In this document: piece after piece, positions 33,813 to 47,092 of the stretch
Numbering within the stretch: position 1 is the first letter of the stretch
How the letters are laid out: the number at the start of each line of letters is the position of its first letter
From: Choanephora cucurbitarum
Taxonomy: Eukaryota; Mucoromycota; Mucoromycetes; Mucorales; Choanephoraceae
Assembly (NCBI GenBank): GCA_025331435.1
Contig: JAIWNI010000122.1
Span: 1-64,000, forward strand
Direction: 5' to 3'
Length of the DNA stretch: 64,000 nt
Position numbers and translations under genes: made by a program
The notes under the pieces: model-generated
Seen by the model: only the letters and a program-made list of their open reading frames with translations
Database searches by the model: none
Told to the model about the DNA's origin: nothing

Positions 33813-36800
33813 CTAACTCACTTGTTGTTCTAATTGTTGTTTGTATTTCATTTCTTTATGTGCTGTATTAGTTTGGCAGTTATCGTATGCGTCTAAAATG
33901 CTTTTGGCAATGACAGGGAGTTTATCTCCATATTGCGCTTCTCGCTTTGCTGCTGTCAATGCAAGACAGGCATTGATTCTGACCTTAAAGTTTTTACAGT
34001 CTACGAGTGCATGTATCAGGGCATTGTAAAGAGAATGAGTCCATGAGTAGAGACCACCTTCTTGCTCAACAAAGCCAATGGGAAAGTGTGGATTTTGTAA
34101 CATATTGCTTACAGCATAACATGCATTCCATCGAGTTTTGAGAGAGCCTGTTTCAATATGTTTCATTACTCCCAGGACAGCATGTTTAACAAGTGCCATA
34201 ATACGCATATTGTCATAATACTCTTTAGGTGTTAATCTCAGTAAACTTCCAATGGCTCTAACTGCATTTGACTTGCATTTTTCATTGTCTAAAGCAGCAA
34301 TCGTCATATTGAGAATATCAATCCAATCTGTTGTTGACATATATTCACGAAGATTAAATTCTGTTTTGGCACTGTTTGAGAAACATTAGGCGAAGGTTAA
34401 GATACATTTGTATAAGTCCTTACCTTTCTAATACAAGGGCATCACACAGATTAGCAATAGACCAACTTGTTCTAACACGTACAAGAACACTCTTGTCTTC
34501 CTTCTGAGATAAAATAGCCTTAATTGTATCTGAGATAAACAGAGGATCTTCCCTAAGTGATTCAAAAGAGACAAAAACACCTAAGGCCCGGCAAGCTGCT
34601 GCTTTGACATGAACATCACTATCAGAAGAAAGCGAGAAGAGTAAGGTGATGGCCAGTCTTTGACAAGCAAACTATATATATATGATCAGTCCATATTGAC
34701 ATTGTATACAAAGGCACACACACACACACAGACAACCTACATCAAGTTTTTCAAAGACGGTCTTTGTTAGGCTAGCAAAGCAATCACAGGCTGCTGCTCG
34801 GACAACAGAAGATTCATTAGAGGCTGCTTGTTGCATATAGTTAACAATCATTTCTTTCCACCATTGCTGATCTGATTCATTACATTCGTCTTGGATGAGA
34901 TTAGCATACGATTCCATGTATTTGAGACTAGCAGAAGATATAGGTAGTGGACAGAGATTGTTTGGAGCAAACGATGCCCAAAGAGAGCGAGCTTCAGATG
35001 GGTAATGCTGAGTAAGGCTGGTGCAGACATACCATCCTTCTGTCGCAGTTTCTTTCTCGTTGGACTTAACAGCCTCCAATAGAACATGTCTTACTTCCTT
35101 ATTGATCAGCTGGCTCATATTCTCTTGAGGCACGCTCAATAAAACAGACATAGTTTTTAAGATAGAAACACGAAGTGCTATAGTGAAGAAGCGTGATTAG
35201 TATCTGCATTGGAGTTTGTTTTCTTTTTTTAAAAAAAGAAATAGGATGTATTTACTTTCATCTTCCCAGTGATCTAACACGGCAGTCAAAAGAGAAGGGA
35301 TATGTTGTTTGGAGAGCTTTTCATAGGAACAGTTTGTCACAAGAGCAGCAATAACGTTCAAAATCAATGACAAGACTTGATTGGACTGTTCTTTGCTGAG
35401 AGCATATATAAGCCCCTGATGAAGATCATGAACAATAGAACCCAAGTTTTCTGAAAGTGAAGTGAATGAAGATTTGTTTTTGTCACTGCAGTAAATGAAG
35501 CCCCGGGAAAATGAATGAGTTCGTTAGAAGTAATACACTGTTTCTTGAATTACCTTTCAGAAGCAATGCTAAGGTATTGTTTGGATTCATTCAGTATGGC
35601 CACAAGAGTGTTGCAAACAGTAGCTCGTACATTTGGGAAGGGATCATATAACAAGACGGTCAATAATGAATACGGTTGATTGTCTGATTTGAGTAGTACA
35701 GGTAGTTGTTGATCTTTGCTATTGTTCATGTTGTTGTTGTTGTTCATGTTGTTGTTGTTGTTCATGTTGTTGGAAAGGAAAATAGAGAAAGTATCGGGTA
35801 TAAATTTATGCCAATGAGGATAAAGGAATTTAGGCGATGTCTACACGAAATAGAGTGATTAAGAAACTACAGCTAAACCTTCTTTCCTATGACTTACTGT
35901 TGCAATAGCACTTAAACATAGCAATGCATTGATTCTAATCTTTGCATTGTCCCTTTGTCTTCTAGGTGATAGTTCAGTAATCATAGACGAATCCGATAAT
36001 TCAGATTCTGAACTAGTCACTAATGACAATGGCTTTTGTTGAAGCGGAACTCTCCAAGAGAGCTGCAATGGGAGTCGAATAGATGGCTGGCTTGAGAGGC
36101 GATTACGACGTGTGACCGTGGAGGTATGCTGTTGATGGCTGGCACCTGCTGAATAAGACTGAACATTGACGTGCATGAAAATAAAAGTATAAATCAACTC
36201 AATAATGTCGCACAAAGGGTGAGACACCAATGTCTTGTCCTGTGTCAACAGGAATTGAAGTGCGCGTAATGTAGAACTAGCAACCTTGCGTATAGCTGTA
36301 TCATTAAAGTCCAAACAAGAGCTTGTCTTTTGATCCACGATACCGAGGTTACCCAAAAGACAGATATAAATTGTTTTTGTATACTCTTGAAGTGGACTAT
36401 TTGAGGTGATAGGGCCCGAATAGCAATTGCCAATACAATTGATAGCCATACGACGCACTTCTGATGCCTTGAAAGATGCATTAGCCAATGGCAGTAATAT
36501 AGCTACTAACCGACTAGCGTGGCGTTGTGTATTCTGAGTATTGTCAAATACAAGAGCACCGAGAGCACGTAGCAGCTCTACTCTATAATCTTGACTATCT
36601 ACAGCACTGAGTTCATCCAATAAATACTCTATACATGTATCGAATTGAGATGCTTTGAAACTAGCGCTAGATCGGATCTATTAACCGATTAGGGTCAAGC
36701 ATTTTAGCTTTTTTTTTTACAAACTAGTTTACTTGTTTGAAGCATAGGTGATACATTAATCGACAAAAGGGTCGGGAGAGTGCATGCTGATAGTTTATAC

Positions 36801-37051
36801 ATTTTGTGCCTGATACGATAACTTCAATAGCTTGCTTTGAATAAAAGAAAAGTGAGAAGTTAGAAGCAAAGTTGACTTGACATCAAGTATCCGTTTACTT
36901 GATCAGAAATCGACTTGACTTGATCTATGGATTCAAGCAATTCAAGCGTAGCTGCGAGATCGTCTACATCTCCAGGTGCTTCAGGCAATGCTGCTTTTCT
37001 GTATCTATATATTAGGGCAGAAAAATTCTCTGGCCTTTTCTGCTGTTGCAT
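33813..37051 (-). CDS. HEATR6: HEAT-repeat protein HEATR6-like
   Basis: Large alpha-solenoid protein of unclear function, conserved from fungi to animals; in vertebrates it is amplified in some breast cancers. About eleven exons. The N-terminal block (MQQQKRPENFSALIYRYRK, QAIEVIVSGTKCIN, QHALSRPFCRLMYHLC) leads into the HEATR6-type DUF4042 region with FDNTQNTQRHASRLV, EVRRMAINCIGNCYSG, ASSTLRALQFLL. KIRINALLCLSAIAT follows a Ser-rich loop. Further HEAT helices include PFPNVRATVCNTLVAIL, RAAACDCFASLT and, near the end, NAVRAIGSLLRL, TRWNACYAVSNMLQN and KVRINACLALTAA. A low-complexity Asn/Met run lies in the middle. Shares a 184-bp divergent promoter with FBXO9. Confidence 0.9.
35723..35772 (-). 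repeat. Asn/Met-coding minisatellite in HEATR6
   Basis: Near-perfect tandem copies of an 18-bp unit (AAC x5 plus ATG) coding MNNNNN repeats, on the minus strand. Located in an otherwise conserved solenoid gene, so probably a flexible loop. Confidence 0.85.
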
Positions 37052-37235
37052 TCTATGCTTAAACAGAGAAAGAATGTAATCATTAAAAAAAATAGGAACT
37101 GTTGAACTTATGTATGTGTAACTTGATAGACGAAATGGAACTTACACACACCCCACCGCTTGTCATGTAGTTCAATACCCGACGCATTTTTTTTAAGAAA
37201 CCCTTTCTTGCTTTTTCTTTTTTCACTTATACAAA

Positions 37236-38709
37236 ATGAACTCCCTTTCAGATAATAGCAAAAAAGGCAACCCTGAACAACAGGAAAAAGATCTGGAGGA
37301 GTTCAGAAATGCATGGAAAAGAGAGGTGCAAGAAAAGCATAGTTACGATGTGCATAAACAGACAGGCGGCTCTAGCAAGTCAGCAAAAGTACCAGAAAAA
37401 GAAGATAAGCATAAACCTGGAGAAGAGGTTATCGATAATTTGATTGAACAAGCAGAATCCCTCACGACAACCGACCATTCTGAACCAGTGACAGCCATGG
37501 ATCATTATGTTATTGCTGTAGATAATGAGAGGCAAGGAAAGTTAGGCAAAGGTAACTTCAGTGTACACACACAAAAAGACATAGATGGCCTGTAATACTA
37601 AACGAGCGTCCGCAGCATTGGATAGCTATCGTCGTGCATTCAAACTTGACCCAGACATCGACTTTGTTTATAAGAAACATTTTCAAAAGGATATTCTGCC
37701 AAAGATTCAAGCTACCAAAGACCAGCCTCAACAGCCTAGTGAGGGTTTCAAACATATCGTACCATTGGGCAAAGAATATGTAGCACCTTCTGCAACCAGA
37801 AGAGATCCCTTAGCTGATTTGATTGAACAGTTTTTAAGTGAAGATGATATATCCTATATACCTCGACTGGACTATAAGCCTGTTGCTATATCCAAGTTAC
37901 CTAGTAAGTAGATCAAATACAAAAAAGAAATGGATCATTTTCTAATTGTCTAAATAGGTGAAATTATATTAAACATACTGAAAATCCTTGTGTTACACTC
38001 TGTCTCTACTATACCTTACTTTGCTAGAGTATGCAAAAAGTTCTTTTTGTATACACGTGACCCATCTATATGGCAATATGCATGCATCCGGGTCTTCCGA
38101 GAACCATCTATGACATTGGCCGATTCACGCCAACGCTGCATGGAATACGTACAGAAATTTGATGGCCATTGGATGCGTATGTTTATTGATCGTCCCCGTA
38201 TTCGATATGATGGACTTTATATCTCTACCTGCCATTACATTCGACCAGGTACATCAGATACAGCTTGGAACAAGCCAATTCATCTTGTCACTTATTATCG
38301 TTATCTACGGTTTTTCCCTGATGGGCGTATCCTTAAGCATGTCACAACTGAGGAACCAGCACATGTTGTCAAACAACTTCAGCTAGGCTTCAACAAGAAG
38401 CAATCTTTTCATGGGCAATTCACTATGGATGCAGAGGACCACATATCGATTGTGATGAAAGATTTCACGCTTCCCCGAGAGACATTTCGTCTTTCACTCA
38501 AAATCAAAACGACACATAGAGGCAAGCACAACAAACTCAATTGGGATCAATACTCAAGTACCTCCGCAGGCATTGACCGAGATGATCATTTATATGATCT
38601 CAAATTACTTAAGCCTTATTTCTTCAGTCCAGTTCGAAGTTACCGCGTACATTATCCAGATGAACTGCAGGGAGAAGCTGATCTAGATCATTCCTTACTC
38701 TTAATGTAA
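37236..38709 (+). CDS. FBXO9: F-box protein FBXO9 / Hrt3 / Pof7-like
   Basis: Substrate adaptor of an SCF ubiquitin ligase. Exons 37236-37551, 37616-37903 and 37958-38709 give 451 residues. After a charged N terminus there is a TPR-like helix pair (YVIAVDNERQGKLGKALDSY, then RRAFKLDPDID). The linker holds HIVPLGKEYVAP and ISYIPRLDYKP. The F-box is KLPSEIILNILKILV...FARVCKKFFLYTRDPSIWQ. The C-terminal FBXO9 region has DGLYISTCHYIRPG, VTYYRYLRFFPDG and the FHGQFTMD beta repeat. The intron 1 acceptor was chosen at 37615 because it restores the TPR helix; an earlier AG leads to a stop. Confidence 0.93.
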
Positions 38710-38842
38710 ACATTCAACAGTACAATAGAGTCATATAGAGAGAAGAAAAAATAAATTTTAATTTGATGATATCCAGGTTAGACTATTTTTCTTTACACCA
38801 TAACATTGCTCTATATATGCGTGCGTATGTTTTCTTTTTCAG

Positions 38843-39749
38843 TTATTGTGATTTACTTTGAACCATCCAGACCAAGTGTGCTATGGCAACGGTATCCAAG
38901 GTACGATCCTTGACAACAACGTCAATCTTGACCTGTCTTTGACCGTCCACATCAACTTCGATTTGTTCATTCTCGGGCAAGTTGAAGTCAGTAGATGCTG
39001 TCAGCAAACCTCTTGCTTTCTTCTTGAACTACACAGACAATGAGATACATAGTGGATGAACAATACAAAATAAGCATACCTCTAGTTCTAAGGAGAGAAG
39101 TGTTATTTCATCTTTGCTATCTTTCAAAATACTCAATAAGCCCAATTCGCCTACAGATTCAGAAAAAGTAGCCAAGGCAGTGGCATGAATACTATAATAT
39201 GATACAGTATAAGCTCCAATGCTTTTTTTTTATCCATTGAAGTAAGAGAACAAACCTTCTAAAAGGATTACGATTTCTGTGTCTGTCCTGCACATTGAAT
39301 AAGTAAATGGTAATCATGATAAACAAACAATGTCCTTACGCGCATAAAACCTGTACAGAATCCTCGAGAAAAAGTAGAAATTCTCATATCTTATCATTAA
39401 ATACAAGTATAAGTAAAGAAGAACAAGAGAGGAACAATTCAAAGAACTTACCTATCGACTTTGAGTAAGGGTTAATGTTACCCAACAAGAAGGCAAAAAT
39501 GGTAGGTCGGAATGCTTTAATCAATGGCTTGTTGAGCTTTTCCCAAACAACCAAAGGTCGGCGAGAATTACGCAAGGTCAAAACAAGATAGATGACCGAA
39601 AGAAAAGTAGCTGCAATCACGCCCACTGCAAACCGAGTGAAAATTGTCCATTCTAGTTCTAATGCTACCTTAACAAGCTGAATACTTGCTTGGACATGTT
39701 GAGAAAAGGCATCTGCCAATAACGAAGGCGATGACTCGAGATCACTCAT
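38843..39749 (-). CDS. Membrane-anchored hotdog-fold protein (DUF4442, thioesterase-like)
   Basis: Four to five small exons after a first exon of about 290 nt (an upstream Met at 39761 is also possible). The N-terminal helix FAVGVIAATFLSVIYLVL is a membrane anchor. Then RRPLVVWEKLNKPLIKAFRP leads into the hotdog domain: IDMRISTFSRGFCTGFMR, DRHRNRNPFRSIHATALATF and SVGELGLLSIL, the pattern of DUF4442 proteins related to PaaI-type acyl-CoA thioesterases. The final strand region is NEQIEVDVDGQRQIKVD-like and ends HLVWMVQSKSQ. Catalytic activity on acyl-CoA is a family-level guess. Membrane location suggests ER, mitochondria or peroxisome. The exon 2 acceptor after ATAAG was preferred because it alone gives the conserved block. 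Confidence 0.8.
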
Positions 39750-39882
39750 TGAAAGAGACAAAATTCAAAAGAAAGAGAGAGAAAAGAATAATGAAGTAGA
39801 TTTTGTTATGACAGACCCTTTTTTTTTTATTCTCTGTTTGTAAGAAAGACAGAGAAAAACACTAGTAACTCCGCCATGGGCG

Positions 39883-40185
39883 TCATAACTTTTCTCGTTC
39901 CTGAATACCCTTTTGTCTTGAAAGTATTATACATTGTTTCATGCCTAGTATTCTTAGGAAAAGAATATCAGAAAGCTTGAAGGCAGCTTGTTTGTTCAAT
40001 GCGAAAGAAGGATCGCTTCTGTCTATAGTATTCGAAATCAATTGTATTCCTAAAAGGGATTTACCTGAATTCGCCAGGCTTAAAACTGCGATATAATCTG
40101 GCCATTGTTCTTGTATACTTTGCTTATGTATCAGCTTGATAGAATCACTGTTTGAGATTTTAAAGTTAAATTGATCCGGAAACAA
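39883..40185 (-). CDS. Small orphan protein, 100 residues
   Basis: Intronless frame of 100 codons between two called genes, starting 167 bp from the divergent TGS1 start. Composition is protein-like: two amphipathic helices (YIAVLSLANSGKSLLGIQLI and FKLSDILFLRILGMKQ) and few rare residues. No signal peptide, TM segment or known motif. The NSGKSLLGI stretch faintly recalls RNase III-like mitoribosomal proteins, but this is too weak for a name. Could also be the last exon of a longer gene. Confidence 0.4.
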   Translation of the reverse strand: MFPDQFNFKISNSDSIKLIHKQSIQEQWPDYIAVLSLANSGKSLLGIQLISNTIDRSDPSFALNKQAAFKLSDILFLRILGMKQCIILSRQKGIQEREKL

Positions 40186-40352
40186 ACATATAATCGATCA
40201 CTTATCAGTTGCATTGTGCTTGTATGAGAAGACCTTGTTCATCAACTTTTTTTTTTCTAAAGTACCGACTTCTCTAATAGAAAGCGTGACTGATGAAATG
40301 TATTTTTACTTTATTCTTTTCGCATTTTTCTCGAAAAAAACAAAGCGTGCAC

Positions 40353-42135
<1,783 letters not shown>

Positions 42136-42438
42136 AATTCCTGTAAATACTTGTTTGTAAAATATCAAATAAAGCATGGTTTGATACAACTGAGGGACAA
42201 CCTAACTTTGTATAGACAAAACAATTGATGTCTATTTTGCTCATGACATACATAGTACAGAAGTATTTGTGACATGATTCAAATTAGTTTTTCGTGTTCT
42301 TTACGCATCGTTATATGGCAAAAAGAAAGTGTGTAAATAAATTAGACATACAAATGACAAGGTAAATAATGTACAAAGATAAGTGCAAAATAAATAAATA
42401 AAAAATATCAGACTGTACAGAAAATAGATATAAAACAA
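42136..42438. other. Convergent 3' region between TGS1 and ThrE-like gene
   Basis: 303 bp of 3' UTR sequence; contains AATAAA at about 42169 for TGS1. No gene. Confidence 0.55.
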
Positions 42439-45235
42439 TCAGAAACTCATCAGTGGTGTATGAGAAGTGCCTTTGGGATAAACAACTAGTGTTGCGATAA
42501 ACAAACCAACAGTAATACCTAATGTGAGCATTAGAAAAAGAGTAAAATATGAAACGTGTACATATAACTTTCTTACCTATCGATGTTTCGATCATACTTA
42601 GTGCAAAGCCTGCGCCTTGGTTTGCAAATTCACTATTATCGGTTGAACCAAAAAAGCCCAAAGCAGATTTCAAACCTAAATGAACATAAACAATAGAGTC
42701 AACAGATGATATCATTACGTGCACAAAGTAGAAATTACCTAAACTTCCTGGCACCATGTAAAAGATCTAAAACCAAAAGAGGAAAACAAAGATCCATCAT
42801 AAGTGACCTGTTCTTTCTCACTTTTCACAGTATGATTGTGTTGATACTTACGCCAAGAATCACTGCGTCCAGCGACATTTTGCCAGTAAACTTTGTCAGA
42901 AGATTTCCTAGTAACCCAACAGTGAAAGCAGGGACAACTTGTAAAACTTGCGAAGGTGCGTTCGCATAGCAAGATAAAATGTAGTTGACAACAAACCCTG
43001 AAACAGCCACAAAGATCATGTAGGGCCATCTGGGGAGTCTAGCGCGAAGGTAAATACAATACGTAAGAGCAAACAATGGTACAGTTAGGAAATAGTATGC
43101 TTGTGGTATGACGGTCACACAAGTGGATGAACTAGTAGCGTCTATACACACTTTAGCTTGACCTTGTGATGAGACGGATTCGGGGTTGATCTTGCCAAAA
43201 ATCTCAGACCCCATTTCAATACCATAACCCAACAAGAATGAATACATAATAGCGTAGACCATACGAACAACACCACTAACAAGCTGCCGTGAAACAAGCT
43301 CGATCAGTGCAACTGCCATTGAGTAACCGGGTAAAATAACGATAAACGAAGCAAAGGCAACCGGAGTAAAGCAAAATCCATATCGCCAAACAGCTGATTG
43401 ATTTTATAAAGATGATTGTGTTTAGAAAAGAAAATAAAGATTGAAAGAAGGAAAAGAGACCATCTTACCTCTGGAAACGAAGCCAATAAGAATACAAACT
43501 GTGATTTCCCAAATAGGTTGAAAACTAAGGTAACGGCCGGAATATAATTCGTATGTAGCAAAGAAAACTATAAATAAACAGGTTTATCAGAGATTAGATC
43601 AAGGGTTTCGATTGCATCAATAAATCTTGAAAAAAAAAACATTACTTGCTAATGCAGCTGAAAGCCCTCCTTCCTTGAATGTACCACCATAAAACATGAC
43701 GCAACCACAGAAACTAGCAAGAGCATAGACAAATGGGTTGAGCCATACAGGATAGAATTGAGGTTCGTTGACTACTTTGTCAATAAATTCTAGAGCTTCA
43801 TCTACACTGACTTCACCGTGAGAAACTAGCTTCTCAAGGCGGTAGACTTCACCTAATTTGTGCATGTCAAACACCAGAGAACTGCGAATGAAATGTGTTT
43901 CTGTTGTATGGGTAGTCTGATCAAAGAATGTTAAAAACATCACATTGGGAATATAGACGTATTCTGCATCTACACCAAGTGTGCGCGATACTTCTCGAAG
44001 GATGTATTCTAGTCGGTGTGCTGGAGCACCATAGAGCATCAAACATTTTACTAATTTGCGCAAGAATTCCTGTTTTTGTAAAATGTTTGCAATTTCAAAG
44101 GTGATACGGATGCGATCCTCCAGTGTGATAGGCTCGAATTGAGACGCAGTTGTAAACATACTGTCTATGGATGATCGCCGAGACATACTAACTGAACTCG
44201 TCATCTTGCGTTTTTGCAAACTGGGCACCAAATGGTTGCTTGTCGTGATTGTTGATAGCCAACTAGTAGGCCGATGCGCCATATTGGGTCGCTTCAAACC
44301 AGTGTTTGGAAGGGAATCAGTACTGGATTGAATATTCAAATTGTACATCGACGCAGGCTTTTTCATTTTGGTCTTTTTTGGATCCTGCAAGAAAAAAGAT
44401 TCTTTTTTAGTCTACCTAAAAATGCCCTTTGTCCTTTTCTCTTCATTCTGCCAAAACTCTCAACACAAACCTTTCTCTTCCTAACGAGCTGCTTCTTTTT
44501 TTTGACACTAGGATGTCTTCGCTGTGCTTCAAGTTTCATCAGGCTAGCCAACACACTTCCACCTCCATACCGAGCACTGTTGATTGATGAGTGATTAGAC
44601 TGATGTTCTACAGTATCTAACTCATCCGGGAAGGTGCTCTCAGCACATTCATCAAAAGTACTGCGTCTAGGGCGCTGTTCGCTAGAGCCGCTGATTGAAG
44701 GGTATCGGGTGCTTATCATTCGTTGGACAAGAGTACCTGCTTCAGCAATATGGTCTTGAAATCTGACATGTCTGTCTCGAGCTTCAGCTTGATCCAAGGC
44801 TGCTTCAACAAGCGTTCCAGCTGAGTCTCTTCTAGCAGCAGCTATTGTACTACGCCTTCTAGCGTTAAATCCCTCATGTGCGCATCGATCGTCTTCATTG
44901 GAGTTTGGTAACTTGTATGTGACACCCTTTTCCTTCTCGTCAAAATCGGAAATGATGTTTTCTTCAGATTCAGAGCTTGATGAGATCGTATTTTGGCTAT
45001 CGACAGTATCAATTGCAGGACTTTGTACTGTGTGTCTTACACCACTACCACTATCGCTTGAATTAATAACTTGAAGGGCGGGCAATAATGGCCATGACCT
45101 TCTGGTCTGCACAGAGGCAGATCTAGGTCTAGAAAAAGTTTCTTGTTCTTCACCACGCTGAGCATCTAAACTTGGTGGACTTAGGGACAATGGGTGCTGA
45201 GAATTCTCCATCTGACTTTTGTGTATTCTGTTCAA
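42439..45235 (-). CDS. PRM10: ThrE/Prm10-like multi-pass membrane protein (DUF1212)
   Basis: Family related to bacterial threonine exporter ThrE and to yeast pheromone-regulated membrane protein Prm10. Seven or so exons. The start is either 45235 or an internal Met at 45211 (MENSQHPLSL). The N-terminal 280 residues are cytosolic and Ser/Arg-rich with many likely phosphorylation sites. The ThrE domain follows: EFLRKLVKCLMLYGAPAHRL, VDAEYVYIPNVMFLTF and a run of helices (FVYALASFCGCVMFYGG, RQLVSGVVRMVYAIMYSFLL, ALTYCIYLRARLP, VVPAFTVGLLGNLLTKFTG, MSLDAVILG). It ends YPKGTSHTPLMSF. The intron before DPKKTK was placed at its GTTTGT donor and TTGCAG acceptor. Transport substrate is unknown in fungi. 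Confidence 0.9.
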
Positions 45236-45432
45236 TCTCTACTTTTTCTTTCTTTGGGATGTATAGTATCAACTCTATTTTTCAGGAAAAAAACCCGTAA
45301 AAGCGAACAAAAGGAAAGAAAGGAAACAGAAACATAGCCTAAGAACTGAGTAAAAAAAAAGAGCTCTGTACTACATGTTTATGGAATGTCAATTTCTATT
45401 GTGCGGTGATACAAAAAAAAACTTCTCCGTAA

Positions 45433-45466
45433 AAGGTCAAGGTCAAATGAGGTCAATAAAAGTCAA
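45433..45466 (+). promoter_or_regulatory. Array of four GTCA half-sites upstream of ThrE-like gene
   Basis: GGTCA occurs at 45435, 45441 and 45451, and AGTCA at 45461, all in the same orientation, with 6-, 10- and 10-bp spacing. The array lies about 200 bp upstream of the start codon. Such clustering is unlikely by chance and suggests a binding platform for a dimeric factor; fungi lack nuclear receptors, so the factor is unknown. Confidence 0.4.
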
Positions 45467-47092
45467 AGCATCACATACGCATCGTTGAAGTATTTTGCGA
45501 GTAAGTTTGAAAATCAAATTAGTTGCTTAGCTTGATATCTAAACTCCCTATAGGATTAACATGGCATCGGGTCTTTGTCAAGTTTCTTATTCGTATATTA
45601 GAAAGCATTATTCTGTCTGTCTGAAGTTGTTTCAATTTAAATTTCACCAGTTGCAGTTGAGTTCACTTTCTCTATTTAGTAAGTATTGAAAAGAATTCTA
45701 AATTTTCAAGACAGTCTCTTCTATTTCGGTCAGTACCGCAACAATATTTAATATAAATAAAAGGTACATCACATCAACATCTGCAAGGAGAAAAACAGTG
45801 CCCTTTGCTTTATTTTCTTGTTTGGTTATGATGCTTTTGGATAATAAATTACCCTGAAAGCAACAATGCCAACAGACAACTATGTTGTCATAAAAGTCAC
45901 TGTATTTCTTTCCGAATTCAAAGATAGCTTTAAACAAAAATCATTTGATTTCAGAAATATAAAGCCAAAGCAAATTCACAAAAACAGTTGTTTCCATGGT
46001 CTAAGAAATATGTTTTGTAGTTGTTTGTTTGCAACAAATAGACTTTTTGACTACAGCTTGGATGACGACTAAACTGAGACTGATGTGTTGTTGTCAACAA
46101 AATTGGACTCACTGCAAGTGGTTATTCTTAAATTTGCTATACAATTCTGCAAAGCTTCAGAGGTAGGAGAGGGATACGCTGCATTAGCTGGGAGTTGCCA
46201 CACTAATACATTCATTAGTTATCTATACATAGATATTTGTGTCTATAAACAGGTTCGTACCACTCCGGAATTATGTGTCAGATCTGTGTAGGTAGAGTGA
46301 ACCATCCCATAGCAACCGTGCGACTTTGTTTCTACTAGAGCTGATGTGCAAATGATACTTGTTTAGGGTTTTGTTTTCTGCAGTCTATTTTTGTAGTATA
46401 GCACAACAGAATATTGTCACACTCATCACTTACATGTTAGTTGGTGATATTTTATGGCGAATTACACGTTGACAACGATCCATTTTACCAACATTGTATC
46501 TTTATTCTTGCTAGAACTCATTTAGCGTATACTGTATCGGCATCTCTACAATAAGCTTGGGAAGCGATTCTAACCAGACGAAATCAAATAAATCGGATGT
46601 ATAGCTTTTTTTTCTTTTTGTCTTACAAATGGTTTAGCAACAATATGTTAACTCGACTTTCTCTTATGAATTCAAGGCAGCATACTCCAAACTTAACACT
46701 TGAAAAGATCAGTTAGCAATAGGTTGGACTTTTATTTATACACGTTAAACTGCGATTATGCGAGTTTAGAATATTTAATACGTACTTTCTTTTTGTAAGA
46801 TATATATTTTATGTTTGTATGATTTTGTGTGCGTTTGCTTTCTCAATATACATGCAGAGACAAAATATGACGAAAAGACAGCACTTGCATTGTATAGTGG
46901 GGAATAGCGCCTACGCACATAAAGTATATTCATTTGAGAGTCTATATTTTCTTTCTTCTTTTACTAAATTTATTTGTTGATGATTAGGCAATTAATATGT
47001 ATTCGCAAAATGATGGAGTGGTATGTGTATATGTCTGTATGCCTCAGATATGTATGCAAATGGTGTATTGCTTGTCAGTTTTTTCATGTGTA
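45467..47092. other. Intergenic, no supported gene
   Basis: 1.6 kb of AT-rich DNA between the ThrE-like promoter and the GT15 gene 3' end. Frames are short; none shows a motif or can be extended by splicing. Confidence 0.6.
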
